Part shown: piece by piece, positions 50,871 through 59,708 of the stretch
How positions within the stretch are numbered: position 1 is the first letter of the stretch
How the letters are laid out: the number at the start of each line of letters is the position of its first letter
Source: Kribbella pittospori
GTDB lineage: Bacteria > Actinomycetota > Actinomycetes > Propionibacteriales > Kribbellaceae
Direction: 5' to 3'
NCBI RefSeq assembly: GCF_004331465.1
Contig: NZ_SJKB01000001.1
Coordinates: 620,001 to 684,000 of the forward strand
Length of the DNA: 64,000 nt
The notes under the pieces: model-generated
Database searches by the model: none
What the model was told of the DNA's origin: nothing
What the model saw: the letters and a program-made list of their open reading frames with translations, nothing else
Made by a program: the position numbers and the translations under genes

Positions 50871-52192
50871 CACCGACGGAGAAGTCGTTCGGCCGTTCGA
50901 CCGAGCTGAACGCACGATTGCAGGACGTCGTACCGGGTGGCGCGCACACCTACGCCAAAGGCCTGGACCAGTACCCGGAGAACATGGCCCCGGTGATGAC
51001 GCATGGCCGTGGCGCCCACGTGTGGGATGCCGACGGCAACGAGTACATCGAGTACGGATCCGGTCTGCGCGCGGTCAGCCTCGGACACGCGCACCCGGCG
51101 GTGCTGGAAGCGGTCCGTGGCCAGCTCGGCCTGGGGACGAACTTCGTCCGGCCGAGTGTGATCGAGCTCGATGCCGCGGAACGTTTCCTGGCCACTGTGC
51201 AGACGGCCGACATGGTGAAGTTCGCCAAGAACGGCTCGGACGTGACCACTGCCGCCGTCAAGCTGGCCAGGGCCGCCACCGGCCGGCCGCTGGTGGCGAT
51301 CTGCCAGGACCAGCCGTTCTTCTCGATCGACGACTGGTTCATCTCGACCACGGCAATGTCCGCCGGCATCCCCGGTTCGACCGCAGACCTGACGGTCCGC
51401 TTCCCGTACGGCGATCTGCCCGCGACCGAGCGGCTGCTGGAAGAGCACGAAGGACAGGTCAGCTGCCTGATCCTGGAGGCGGCCACCCAGCACGACCCGC
51501 CGGACGGCTACCTGGCCGGACTGCGGGACCTCGCCCACCGGCACGGCTGCCTGCTGATCTTCGACGAGATGATCACCGGCTTCCGCTGGTCGGAGGCCGG
51601 AGCGCAGGCCGTGTACGGCGTCACGCCCGACCTCTCGACGTTCGGCAAGGCCCTCGGCAACGGCTTCGCGATCTCGGCACTGGCCGGGAAGCGCGAGTTC
51701 ATGGAGCGGGGTGGCCTGCGCGACGACCGCGAGCGGGTCTTCCTGCTCTCCACCACGCACGGCGCCGAGAGCCACTCGCTGGCCGCGGCGATGGCGGTGC
51801 TGGACACCTACGAGAAGGAAGGCATCGCAGCCCGGCTGCACGCGTTGGGCGACCGGCTGGCCGGCGGCGTCCGCGAGGTGGCCGAGGCGGCCGGTGTCGG
51901 CGATCACGTGGTGACCCGCGGCCGCGCCAGCAATTTGGTCTTCGCGACCCTCGACCAGGACCTGCAGCCGTCCCAGGAGTACCGGACGCTGTTCCTGCGC
52001 GAGCTGATCCTCGGTGGGGTGGTCGGTCCGTCGTTCGTCGTGAGCGCGGCCCTGACCGACGAGGACATCGCCCGCACGGTCGAGGCGGTCGCGCAGGCAT
52101 GTGTCGTCTACCGCAAGGCGCTCGACGCCGACGACCCGAGGGGGTGGACGGGCGGACGTCCGGTCAAACCGGTGTTCCGCCGCTTCGTGTAG
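50867..52192 (+). CDS. PLP enzyme of the glutamate-1-semialdehyde aminomutase / class III aminotransferase type
   Basis: 441 aa. GGAHTYAKGLDQYPENMAPV opens the protein. The PLP phosphate site is FAKNGSDVTTAAVKLARA, FDEMITGFRWSEAG carries the Asp that binds the pyridine, and the Schiff-base lysine lies in LSTFGKALGNGFAISAL. Despite its resemblance to HemL it lies in a sugar operon, and homologues in polysaccharide loci are thought to act on sugar intermediates. It may aminate a keto sugar. The ATG overlaps the epimerase stop as ATGA. Confidence 0.88.
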   Translation: MTPTEKSFGRSTELNARLQDVVPGGAHTYAKGLDQYPENMAPVMTHGRGAHVWDADGNEYIEYGSGLRAVSLGHAHPAVLEAVRGQLGLGTNFVRPSVIELDAAERFLATVQTADMVKFAKNGSDVTTAAVKLARAATGRPLVAICQDQPFFSIDDWFISTTAMSAGIPGSTADLTVRFPYGDLPATERLLEEHEGQVSCLILEAATQHDPPDGYLAGLRDLAHRHGCLLIFDEMITGFRWSEAGAQAVYGVTPDLSTFGKALGNGFAISALAGKREFMERGGLRDDRERVFLLSTTHGAESHSLAAAMAVLDTYEKEGIAARLHALGDRLAGGVREVAEAAGVGDHVVTRGRASNLVFATLDQDLQPSQEYRTLFLRELILGGVVGPSFVVSAALTDEDIARTVEAVAQACVVYRKALDADDPRGWTGGRPVKPVFRRFV

Positions 52193-52246
52193 ACGGTTCG
52201 GCGAAGGGCCGGCGCGGGGCCGGCTCCGTAAGAGGGGGGTTCCATC

Positions 52247-53140
52247 ATGCATTCCATCTATGTCGACGCCGAGTTCGGCGACGACGAACGCAGGCAGAAG
52301 TTGTACGACGGCGACCTGTTCGTCTACTCACCACGGCCGTCCACTCTGGCCCTCACCGAGTTCGCCGGTGAGATGGCCCGGGCGGCGTTCGCACCGCTGG
52401 ATCCGGAGACGGCGCAGTTCGACATGGCCGTCGAGGACTACGCGGCGCTGCTGGCCGAACTCAAGCCGCGCTTCATCCATCACCCGGAGTCGAAGCGGCT
52501 GATCCAGGAGATGCTGGCCGACTTCGGTTGCGACACCGAGCAGGTCTACTTCGACGTACCGCGGATGCGGAGTTCGACGTCGAACGACTACCTGACCACC
52601 GGGATCGCGTTCGCCTTCCATCCGCACCGCGACACCTGGTACTCGGCACCGCACTTCCAGCTCAACTGGTGGCTGCCGATCTTCCCGATCACCGCGGAGA
52701 ACGGGCTCGCCTTCCATCCGAAGTACTGGCAGACGCCGGTCAAGAACAGCTCCCGGGTCTACAACTACGCGGAGTGGAACGCGACCAGCCGCAAGATCGC
52801 CGCGACCCAGATCGGCACCGACACCCGGGTCCAGCCGGTGCCGGAGGAAGAGGTGGAACTGGTGCCGCAGATCCGGCCGATCTGCAAGCCGGGCGGCATC
52901 ATCTTGTTCTCCGGTGCGCAGTTGCACTCCAGCGTGCCGAACACGTCAGGCCGGACGCGATTCAGTATCGACCTGCGCACCGTGCACCTGGGCGACGCGA
53001 TGGACCGACGGTCGGCGCCGAACGTCGACTCGGAATGCACCGGTACGACGATGGGCGACTACCTCCGGGTCAGCGACCTGGAGCACATCCCGGCCGACGT
53101 CGTCGGGGAGTACGACACGCCGAGCCACGCGATCGCGTGA
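52247..53140 (+). CDS. Putative Fe(II)/2-oxoglutarate-dependent oxygenase (PhyH-like)
   Basis: 297 aa. A candidate iron triad is His127-x-Asp129 (FHPHRDTWYS) and His227 (AQLHSSVPN), with Arg236 or Arg238 of GRTRFSIDLR placed to bind 2-oxoglutarate, as in phytanoyl-CoA dioxygenase-like folds. FQLNWWLPIFPITAENGLAF is the typical core strand pair. No known substrate can be named; the last position in the operon suggests hydroxylation or oxidation of the finished sugar or repeat unit. GAGGGGGG precedes the ATG. A convergent hairpin follows. Confidence 0.75.
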   Translation: MHSIYVDAEFGDDERRQKLYDGDLFVYSPRPSTLALTEFAGEMARAAFAPLDPETAQFDMAVEDYAALLAELKPRFIHHPESKRLIQEMLADFGCDTEQVYFDVPRMRSSTSNDYLTTGIAFAFHPHRDTWYSAPHFQLNWWLPIFPITAENGLAFHPKYWQTPVKNSSRVYNYAEWNATSRKIAATQIGTDTRVQPVPEEEVELVPQIRPICKPGGIILFSGAQLHSSVPNTSGRTRFSIDLRTVHLGDAMDRRSAPNVDSECTGTTMGDYLRVSDLEHIPADVVGEYDTPSHAIA

Positions 53141-53145
53141 CAGCT

Positions 53146-53174
53146 CCGGCCGGCGTCATTCCGACGCCGGCCGG
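53146..53174. terminator. Convergent hairpin terminator
   Basis: CCGGCCGGCGTC (53146-53157) and GACGCCGGCCGG (53163-53174) form a perfect 12-bp stem with a 5-base loop. The element overlaps the last codons of the phosphatase and follows the oxygenase stop, so it could serve both strands. Confidence 0.75.
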
Positions 53175-53839
53175 GCCGCTCGCATCCGGGCGAGCCGATT
53201 CATCACCAGCGCCGTCGGCGGGATCACGAAGAGGCCGCAGCCGAAGCCGCCCAGCGTGTCGGTGGGGTAGTGGGCGGTCAGGTGGATCTGGGCGAAGGCG
53301 CTGAGACCACCGCCGATGATCGTGACGGCGAGCAGGATCGCCGTACCCGCGATCCGGCCGGTGCGCAGCAGGTCGGCCAGGAGCAGGCCGATCACCATCG
53401 CCGCCGCTGTGGCCGCGGCGACATGTCCGCTGGGATAGGACAGGAAGTCGTCGTGGATCCGGCGGTTCACCAGGGGTTTGAGCGCCGTCGTGAGCACGCT
53501 GGTCGTCACGATGCCGAGGACGGCGGCGATCGCCAGAGCCTGGCGTCCGGCGATCAGGCAGAGCGCGGCGGTGGCGAGCACCAGGACGACCCGGCCGGCA
53601 GGCTCGCCGAGCCAGTCCATCGCGCGGACGAGATTCCACGCCCCCGCGGGCGAGTCGTCGACCAGGTTCTGCACCCGGACATCCAGCCGGCTCGGGCCGG
53701 TGTCACCGGCGAACAGCACGGCCGGGACGATCCACAGCACCGCCCCGACAGCCGCCAGTACGACGGCCGGCCCACGGACTGCCGGCACCAAGGCCGGCCG
53801 CATGGCCGCACGCGGCCGAACAGCATCCTGCGACGCCAT
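53156..53839 (-). CDS. PAP2-family membrane phosphatase
   Basis: 227 aa with about six membrane segments. The three acid-phosphatase motifs are TALKPLVNRRIHDD (Lys and Arg), SYPSGHVAAATAAA (nucleophile-assisting His) and AHYPTDTLGG (catalytic His and Asp). It probably dephosphorylates a lipid such as undecaprenyl diphosphate, which recycles the carrier used by the polysaccharide enzymes around it; the substrate is inferred. The ATG at 53839 has GGGGGTAGGA just upstream; a second ATG twelve codons later is possible. It is the only minus-strand gene between two plus-strand operons. Confidence 0.9.
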   Translation of the reverse strand: MASQDAVRPRAAMRPALVPAVRGPAVVLAAVGAVLWIVPAVLFAGDTGPSRLDVRVQNLVDDSPAGAWNLVRAMDWLGEPAGRVVLVLATAALCLIAGRQALAIAAVLGIVTTSVLTTALKPLVNRRIHDDFLSYPSGHVAAATAAAMVIGLLLADLLRTGRIAGTAILLAVTIIGGGLSAFAQIHLTAHYPTDTLGGFGCGLFVIPPTALVMNRLARMRAARPASE

Positions 53840-54103
53840 TTCCTACCCCCACCCCACCAGTCCCGCACCCCGACGCAAATTCTATCCAAGGGTTGCCGAG
53901 CCGCCGTCGCCGACGGCCCCGGGTCGTAGTACTCTGCGATGTCGCACCGCCGACGGGCGGGTGAATTTCTGGGGATGTGGGGCACGCATGTTTTGTCGTC
54001 ACCGTGGGTGGCGATCTCCGGTGGACAGTGTTGATGGCAGACTGCACGCTGCGACGAACACGTACCGTGTTCGAGCACTTGCAGCTTGGAGCAAGGGGCC
54101 GTT
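53840..54103. promoter_or_regulatory. Divergent region with the second GTAGTACTCT motif
   Basis: No gene is seen in these 264 bases. GTAGTACTCT at 53926-53935 is identical to 23168-23177 upstream of the paralogous sugar transferase and contains a possible -10 TAGTAC. It lies 169 bases before the GTG start, so the message would have a long leader. Confidence 0.45.
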
Positions 54104-55594
54104 GTGAGCGGAGCAGAGGCGCCGGATGCGGTTGACGGCCGTCGTCCGCTGTGGGTGCTTCCGCACGAGGTGCCGGCGATCGTCCCGCTCCCGTCGCGGT
54201 CGACGGAGCCGCGCTGGGTCGGTGTGTACCGCTGGGCCGCCGTCGGCGGTGACCTGCTCGCGGCCATGCTCGGCGTCTCCATCGCGCTGCTGACCCGGTT
54301 CGGCTACCACGTCGGCAGCGGTTATCTGATCGTCAGCAGCGTGCTCCCGCTGGCCTGGGTCGGCGCGGTGGCCATGTCCAAGGGCTACGACCCTCGGTAC
54401 TTCGGCGCCGGACCGGACGAGTTCCGGTCGCTGCTGCGATCCGGTGTCGGCCTCACCGCAGCCGTGGCAATGGCGGCGTACGTGACCAAGACCGAGATCG
54501 CGCGCGGCTTCGTCGTACTCGCGATTCCGGTGATGGTCGGCTCCGCGTTGGTACTGCGGTACGCGCTGCGCAAGGACCTGCACCGGCACCGGGTCAGAGG
54601 CCGCTGCATGCATCGGGTTCTTGTGGTCGGGCGAAGTGGCCCGGCCGCAACACTTTGTGAGCACTTGGAGAGCCGTCCGACGGACGGCTTCCGCGTCGTG
54701 GCGACCTGCCGTCCGCGCGGTGACCAGCACGGGACCGGGCCGATGCCGCCGGAGGAGCTGGACGAGCCGGACATCCTGGCCGCCGCGGACCGGCACGCGG
54801 TCGAGGTCGTCGCGATCGCCACCGAGCCTGAGCTCGCGGGGCAGTCGTTGCGCCGGCTCTCGTGGGCCTTGGAGCAGCGCGGTATCGAGCTGATCGTCTC
54901 GCCCGGCATCATCGAGGTGGCCGGTCCGCGCATCTCGGTCCGGCCGGTCGCCGGTCTGTCCTTGCTGCACCTGGAGCGGCCGTCGGTCAGCGGCGGACCG
55001 CACCTGATGAAGGCGGTCTTCGACCGAATCCTCGCGCTCGGGATGATCGTCCTGCTGGCGCCGGTGCTGATCGGTCTCGCGGTCGCCGTCCGGCTGACCA
55101 GCACCGGACCCGTGCTGTTCCGTCAGCAGCGGGTCGGCCGTGGCGGCGCCGAGTTCACCATGCTGAAGTTCCGCAGCATGTACGCCGACGCCGAGCAGCG
55201 GCTGGGTGACCTGTTCGCCCTGAGCGACGGCAACGGCGTGATCTTCAAGATGCGCGACGACCCGCGGATGACCCCGTTCGGACGGTGGATCCGCCGCTTC
55301 TCGCTCGACGAACTCCCGCAGTTGTTCAACGTGGTGCGCGGCGACATGTCCCTGGTCGGCCCCCGCCCTCCGCTGTCGGAGGAGGTCGCACTGTACGCTG
55401 CCGACGACTCCCGGCGGATGCTCGTCAAGCCCGGCATCACGGGACTGTGGCAGGTCAGCGGCCGCAGCGACCTGTCCTGGGACGAGTCGGTCCGGCTCGA
55501 CCTGCGGTACGTCGACAACTGGTCGATGACGCTGGACCTGCTGATTCTCTGGAAGACCGTGCGCGCGGTGATCTACGGCGCAGGAGCGTACTGA
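54104..55594 (+). CDS. Polyprenyl-phosphate sugar transferase (exopolysaccharide initiation), copy 2
   Basis: 496 aa with the same architecture as the gene at 23277: N-terminal membrane segments, a CoA_binding_3 domain (HRVLVVGRSGPA), and Bac_transf with TMLKFRSM, RRFSLDELPQLFNVVRGDMS, LVGPRPP and GITGLWQVSGRSDLSW. The middle region (ELIVSPGIIEVAGPRIS and what follows) is almost identical in the two copies, while the N-termini differ. The GTG at 54104 has AAGGGG five bases upstream and is chosen over a TTG at 54086. It starts a compact operon with fcl and gmd. Confidence 0.93.
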   Translation: MSGAEAPDAVDGRRPLWVLPHEVPAIVPLPSRSTEPRWVGVYRWAAVGGDLLAAMLGVSIALLTRFGYHVGSGYLIVSSVLPLAWVGAVAMSKGYDPRYFGAGPDEFRSLLRSGVGLTAAVAMAAYVTKTEIARGFVVLAIPVMVGSALVLRYALRKDLHRHRVRGRCMHRVLVVGRSGPAATLCEHLESRPTDGFRVVATCRPRGDQHGTGPMPPEELDEPDILAAADRHAVEVVAIATEPELAGQSLRRLSWALEQRGIELIVSPGIIEVAGPRISVRPVAGLSLLHLERPSVSGGPHLMKAVFDRILALGMIVLLAPVLIGLAVAVRLTSTGPVLFRQQRVGRGGAEFTMLKFRSMYADAEQRLGDLFALSDGNGVIFKMRDDPRMTPFGRWIRRFSLDELPQLFNVVRGDMSLVGPRPPLSEEVALYAADDSRRMLVKPGITGLWQVSGRSDLSWDESVRLDLRYVDNWSMTLDLLILWKTVRAVIYGAGAY

Positions 55595-56523
55595 TGGACC
55601 TGAAAGCACCGGTGTACGTCGCGGGCCACCGCGGCCTGGTCGGATCCGCGATCTGGCGACGGCTGGAAGCGGCCGGCTTCACCCAACTGATCGGCGCATC
55701 GTCGGCGGAGCTGGACCTGCGCGACCGGGCCGCGACGTTCGCGTTCCTGGCCCACCACCGGCCGGCCGTGGTGATCGACGCGGCGGCCCGCGTCGGCGGC
55801 ATCCTCGCGAACCGCGACCACCCGACCGAGTTCCTCAGCGACAACCTGCGCATCCAGGTGAACCTGATGGATGCCGCCCTCGACGTCCGCACGCCGCGCC
55901 TGCTGTTCCTCGGCTCGTCCTGCATCTACCCGAAGTACGCCGACCAGCCGATCCGCGAGTCGAGCCTGCTGACCGGTGAGCTGGAGCCGACCAACGACGC
56001 GTACGCGATCGCCAAGATCGCCGGCATCATGCAGGTCCAGGCGGTCCGCCGCCAGTACGGGCTGCGCTGGATCTCGGCGATGCCGACCAACCTCTACGGG
56101 CCGAACGACAACTTCGACCTGACCAGCTCGCATGTGCTGCCCGCGTTGATCCGGCGGTTCGACGACGCCCGTCGTACCGATGCCGCCGAGGTCGTGCTGT
56201 GGGGGAGCGGGACGCCGCGGCGGGAGTTCCTGCATGTCGACGACCTGGCCGACGCGTGCCTGCACCTGCTGGAGCACTACGACGAGCCGGAGCCGATCAA
56301 CGTCGGCGTCGGCGAGGACGTGACGATCCGCGAGCTGGCCGAGCTGGTGGCCCGGGTGGTCGGCTATACCGGTGCCATCAGCAACGATCTGTCCAAGCCG
56401 GACGGTACGCCGCGCAAGTTGCTCGACGTGAGCCGGTTGCGGGCGCTCGGCTGGAAGCCGTCGATCGGGCTGGAGGAAGGCGTCGCGGCCACCTACGCCT
56501 GGTATCAGGAGCAGACCTCATGA
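55594..56523 (+). CDS. fcl: GDP-L-fucose synthase
   Basis: 309 aa SDR that converts GDP-4-keto-6-deoxymannose to GDP-L-fucose by epimerisation and NADPH reduction. [18 protein letters not shown] is the cofactor site. [19 protein letters not shown] and [12 protein letters not shown] (Tyr-x3-Lys) are diagnostic, and [20 protein letters not shown] follows. The ATG shares a base with the sugar transferase stop; GCAGGAG is upstream. It pairs with the adjacent gmd. Confidence 0.95.
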   Translation: MDLKAPVYVAGHRGLVGSAIWRRLEAAGFTQLIGASSAELDLRDRAATFAFLAHHRPAVVIDAAARVGGILANRDHPTEFLSDNLRIQVNLMDAALDVRTPRLLFLGSSCIYPKYADQPIRESSLLTGELEPTNDAYAIAKIAGIMQVQAVRRQYGLRWISAMPTNLYGPNDNFDLTSSHVLPALIRRFDDARRTDAAEVVLWGSGTPRREFLHVDDLADACLHLLEHYDEPEPINVGVGEDVTIRELAELVARVVGYTGAISNDLSKPDGTPRKLLDVSRLRALGWKPSIGLEEGVAATYAWYQEQTS

Positions 56524-57503
56524 AGAAGGCGTTCGTCACCGGGATCACCGGGCAGGACGGGTCGTACCTGGCGGAGCTGCTGCTGGCCAAGGGCTACGAG
56601 GTCCACGGCCTGATCCGGCGGGCATCGACGTTCAACACGCGCCGGATCGACCACCTGTACGAGGATCCGCACGCCAAGGACAAGCGGCTGTTCCTGCACT
56701 ACGGCGATCTGACCGACGGGTCGCGCTTGGTCACGCTGCTGGCGTCGATCCAGCCGAGCGAGGTCTACCACCTGGCCGCGCAGAGCCACGTCCGGGTCAG
56801 TTTCGACGAGCCGGAGTACACCGGTGACACCACCGGGATGGGGACCACGCGGCTGCTCGAGGCGATCCGGATGATCGGGCTGGACTGCCGGTTCTACCAG
56901 GCGTCGTCGTCGGAGATGTTCGGTGCGACGCCGCCGCCGCAGAACGAGGACACCCCGTTCTACCCGCGGTCGCCGTACGGCGCGGCCAAGCTCTACAGCT
57001 ACTGGATGACCCGGAACTACCGCGAGGCGTACGACATGTTCGCGGTGAACGGGATCCTGTTCAACCACGAGAGCCCGCGTCGCGGTGAGACGTTCGTGAC
57101 CCGGAAGATCTCCCGCGCGGTGGCCCGGATCAAGCTCGGCCTGGAGCAGCGGGTGTACCTGGGCAACCTGGAGGCCTGCCGCGACTGGGGCTACGCGCCG
57201 GAGTACGTCGAGGGCATGTGGCGGATGCTGCAGCACGACACCCCGGCCGACTACGTGATCGCGACCGGTACGTCGTACTCGGTCCGGGACTTCGTCATGT
57301 TCGCGTTCGACCACGTCGGACTGGACTGGGAGAAGTACGTCGACCACGACGCGCGGTACGAGCGTCCGACGGAAGTGGACTCGCTGATCGGGGACGCGTC
57401 CAAAGCCACGACCGAGCTCGGGTGGAAAGCCCAGGTGCATGTGCCCGAGCTGGTCCGGATCATGGTCGACGCGGACCTGGCCGCGCTGACCCGCGAGGAC
57501 TGA
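56520..57503 (+). CDS. gmd: GDP-mannose 4,6-dehydratase
   Basis: 327 aa SDR. The cofactor motif is [20 protein letters not shown], with [15 protein letters not shown]. The catalytic Ser/Thr-Glu lies in [17 protein letters not shown], and [10 protein letters not shown] carries Tyr and Lys. [20 protein letters not shown] is diagnostic. It removes water from GDP-mannose to give the 4-keto-6-deoxy intermediate used by Fcl. The start overlaps the fcl stop as ATGA. GDP-mannose could also feed the dehydrogenase at 40265. Confidence 0.96.
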   Translation: MKKAFVTGITGQDGSYLAELLLAKGYEVHGLIRRASTFNTRRIDHLYEDPHAKDKRLFLHYGDLTDGSRLVTLLASIQPSEVYHLAAQSHVRVSFDEPEYTGDTTGMGTTRLLEAIRMIGLDCRFYQASSSEMFGATPPPQNEDTPFYPRSPYGAAKLYSYWMTRNYREAYDMFAVNGILFNHESPRRGETFVTRKISRAVARIKLGLEQRVYLGNLEACRDWGYAPEYVEGMWRMLQHDTPADYVIATGTSYSVRDFVMFAFDHVGLDWEKYVDHDARYERPTEVDSLIGDASKATTELGWKAQVHVPELVRIMVDADLAALTRED

Positions 57504-57506
57504 GGA

Positions 57507-58295
57507 ATGACTGCGGAGACCACTGACCCCCGGCTCGCCACGGCGGCGCACCACCGCGTCGACGTGCTCGGGATCCATGTGAGCGTGACCGATCTGGACG
57601 AGACGGTCGAGACGTTCGCGCGCTGGATCGACGACGGCGAGCGGCAACTGGTCTGCGTGTCGGACGTGAACGCACTGCTGCACGCGCGGGCCGACGAGTG
57701 GCTGACCGAGGTCTACAACAACGCCGGGCTGACGGTCGCGGACGGGATGCCGCTGGTGTGGGCGGGCAAGCGGGCCGGGTTCGACCGGATGGCGCGAGTC
57801 GCCGGGCCGGACCTGCTCGAGCGCGTGATGGCCGAGGCCGCCGACCGCGGTTGGACGCAGTACTTCTATGGCGGTGCCGAGGGCGTGGCCGAGAATCTGC
57901 GGGACACGTTCCAGGAACGCCATCCCGCGTTGAAGGTGGTCGGTACCGACTGCCCGCCGTACCGGCCGTTGACCGAGGCGGAGGACGCCGCCGCCGTCGC
58001 GCGGATCAACGCGGCGAAGCCGGACATCGTCTGGGTCGGTCTCGGCGCGCCCAAGCAGGAGCGCTGGATGGCCGAGCACCGGGACCGGCTGAACGCGTCG
58101 ATCCTGATCGGAGTCGGCGCCGCCTTCGACTTCCACACCGGCCGGCTGGACCGGGCGCCGCTGTGGATGCAGCGGTCCGGGCTGGAGTGGAGCTACCGGC
58201 TCTACAAGGAGCCGCGGCGGCTGTGGAAGCGGTACATGCTGGGCATCCCGCGTTTCGGCTACGGCATTCTTCGGCGCCCTCCGCGTCCGGTCTAG
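57507..58295 (+). CDS. WecG/TagA/CpsF family glycosyltransferase
   Basis: 262 aa GT26 enzyme. VCVSDVNALLHARADE opens the fold. The catalytic Asp region is VADGMPLVWAGKRAGF, followed by YGGAEGVAENLRDTF, VWVGLGAPKQERWMAEH and VGAAFDFHTGRLDRAP. The basic C-terminus ERWSYRLYKEP-like (EWSYRLYKEPRRLWKRY) associates with membrane. It would add the second sugar to the lipid-linked unit begun by the transferase at 54104. It starts three bases after gmd. Confidence 0.93.
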   Translation: MTAETTDPRLATAAHHRVDVLGIHVSVTDLDETVETFARWIDDGERQLVCVSDVNALLHARADEWLTEVYNNAGLTVADGMPLVWAGKRAGFDRMARVAGPDLLERVMAEAADRGWTQYFYGGAEGVAENLRDTFQERHPALKVVGTDCPPYRPLTEAEDAAAVARINAAKPDIVWVGLGAPKQERWMAEHRDRLNASILIGVGAAFDFHTGRLDRAPLWMQRSGLEWSYRLYKEPRRLWKRYMLGIPRFGYGILRRPPRPV

Positions 58296-58304
58296 AGTGC
58301 TTTG

Positions 58305-59582
58305 GTGAAGTTCCGGCGGCCGAAGCTACGTCGGCTGGCCGGGCCGGCCGGTCGCGCCAGTTGGGGTTTGGCCGACCAGGCGCTGTCGAGTCTCAGCAAT
58401 CTCGCAGTCGGCCTCGTCGTCGCCCGCTCCAGCACCGTGTCCGACTTCGGTGTCTACGCGTTGGCCTTCGGCGGCTACACGATCGCGTTGAACGTGTCCC
58501 GTGCGGTCGCGACCGAGCCGCTGGCGGTCCGGCACTCAGGTGAGCGCACACCTGACTGGGAACGAGCAGTGCGTGCCAGTACGGCGACTGCTCTGCTGGC
58601 CGGGTTCCTCGCGATGCTCGTGGGGCTGGGGATCGCGGCGTTCCCCGGTGTGCCGTCGAAGGGAGTGCTGGTCGCCTTCGCGGTGACGATGCCGGGGTTG
58701 CTGCTGCAGGACGCGTGGCGGTGGGCCTTCTTCGTCGTGGGAGAAGGGCAGAAGGCGCTCGTCAACGACCTGATCTGGTTGCTGACGATGCTGGTGATCT
58801 TCGGCGGGCTGTATCTCACCGACACGGCATCCGCGTTCACGCTGACGTTCGCGTGGGGACTGGGTGCGGTGATCGCGGCCCTGGCCGGACGATTCCAGGC
58901 CGGGATCTCGCCGCGCCGGCAGTTGATCCGCGAGTGGTTACGGCGGAACTGGGACCTCACCCCGAAGTACATGGGGGAGATGCTCGCGGTGTCCGGCACG
59001 ATCCAGGTCTACATGCTCGGCATCACCGCCGCGGCCGGTCTCGCTGCCACAGCCGGGATCCGCGGTGCGCAGGTCCTGCTGGGTCCCGTGAATGTCCTCA
59101 ACCAGGGCATCCGGATGATCTCCGTACCCGAAGCCGCCCGCGCTCTGCGCCATTCGTACCGCCGCTTGTGGCTGGTCGGTCTGGTCATCTCTCTGGGCGT
59201 CGGGGCCGGCGCCCTGGCGTGGGGCGCCGTCTTCCTGCTGCTGCCGGACGTGGTCGGCCGGCAGCTTCTCGGCCCTGGGGTCTGGGCCCAGGCTCACACT
59301 GTCCTGATCCCCGTGATCCTGCTGCAGGCTCTTGGCGCCTCCAACGCCGGCGCCTTCGCCATCCTCCGAGCTCTCGCCGCCGCCACCCGAGGCCTCCGCG
59401 TCCGGCTCATCTCCTCCGTCATCCTCATCACCTTCGGCGTCGGCGGCGCCGTCCTGGCCGACGCCGAAGGCGCCGCCTGGGGCCTGGCCGCCGCCTCGTT
59501 CTGCACCCTTCTGCTGTGGTGGAACGAAGCGAATCGAGCGATCGCCGCCCACCGCCGCACCACCCCCACCCCAACCACTTGA
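58305..59582 (+). CDS. Polysaccharide flippase (Wzx/MATE-like), copy 2
   Basis: 425 aa with about twelve membrane segments. SWGLADQALSSLSNLAVGLV and NVSRAVATEPLAVRHSGE parallel the flippase at 46806, and MLLQDAWRWAFF-like LLLQDAWRWAFFVVGEG is shared too. It would export the product of the second unit. The GTG at 58305 is the chosen start; a TTG lies three bases earlier. The stop codon falls inside a 16-base palindrome. No second Wzy or Wzz accompanies it. Confidence 0.87.
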   Translation: MKFRRPKLRRLAGPAGRASWGLADQALSSLSNLAVGLVVARSSTVSDFGVYALAFGGYTIALNVSRAVATEPLAVRHSGERTPDWERAVRASTATALLAGFLAMLVGLGIAAFPGVPSKGVLVAFAVTMPGLLLQDAWRWAFFVVGEGQKALVNDLIWLLTMLVIFGGLYLTDTASAFTLTFAWGLGAVIAALAGRFQAGISPRRQLIREWLRRNWDLTPKYMGEMLAVSGTIQVYMLGITAAAGLAATAGIRGAQVLLGPVNVLNQGIRMISVPEAARALRHSYRRLWLVGLVISLGVGAGALAWGAVFLLLPDVVGRQLLGPGVWAQAHTVLIPVILLQALGASNAGAFAILRALAAATRGLRVRLISSVILITFGVGGAVLADAEGAAWGLAAASFCTLLLWWNEANRAIAAHRRTTPTPTT

Positions 59583-59664
59583 GGGGATATCCCCTCGACT
59601 CGTGCCTTCTCCCCTCGTATACGACCAGATAACCCACAACTTCAGGGGTTATCCCCTGAAGTTG
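59581..59664. terminator. Two palindromic hairpins between convergent genes
   Basis: GAGGGGATATCCCCTC (59581-59596) is a perfect palindrome covering the flippase stop. A second perfect 12-bp stem, CAACTTCAGGGG (59637-59648) with CCCCTGAAGTTG (59653-59664), has the loop TTAT. Neither is followed by a T-run. They probably end transcription from both sides; 59665-59708 holds nothing recognised. Confidence 0.65.
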
Positions 59665-59708
59665 CCGGAGGTCTCGGATGGCGGCGGAGGCGCGGGGGTG
59701 AGGTTGGG

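Noticed and set aside
54086..54103. TTG start for the second sugar transferase
   Set aside because: The GTG at 54104 has AAGGGG at ideal spacing; the six extra codons have no support.
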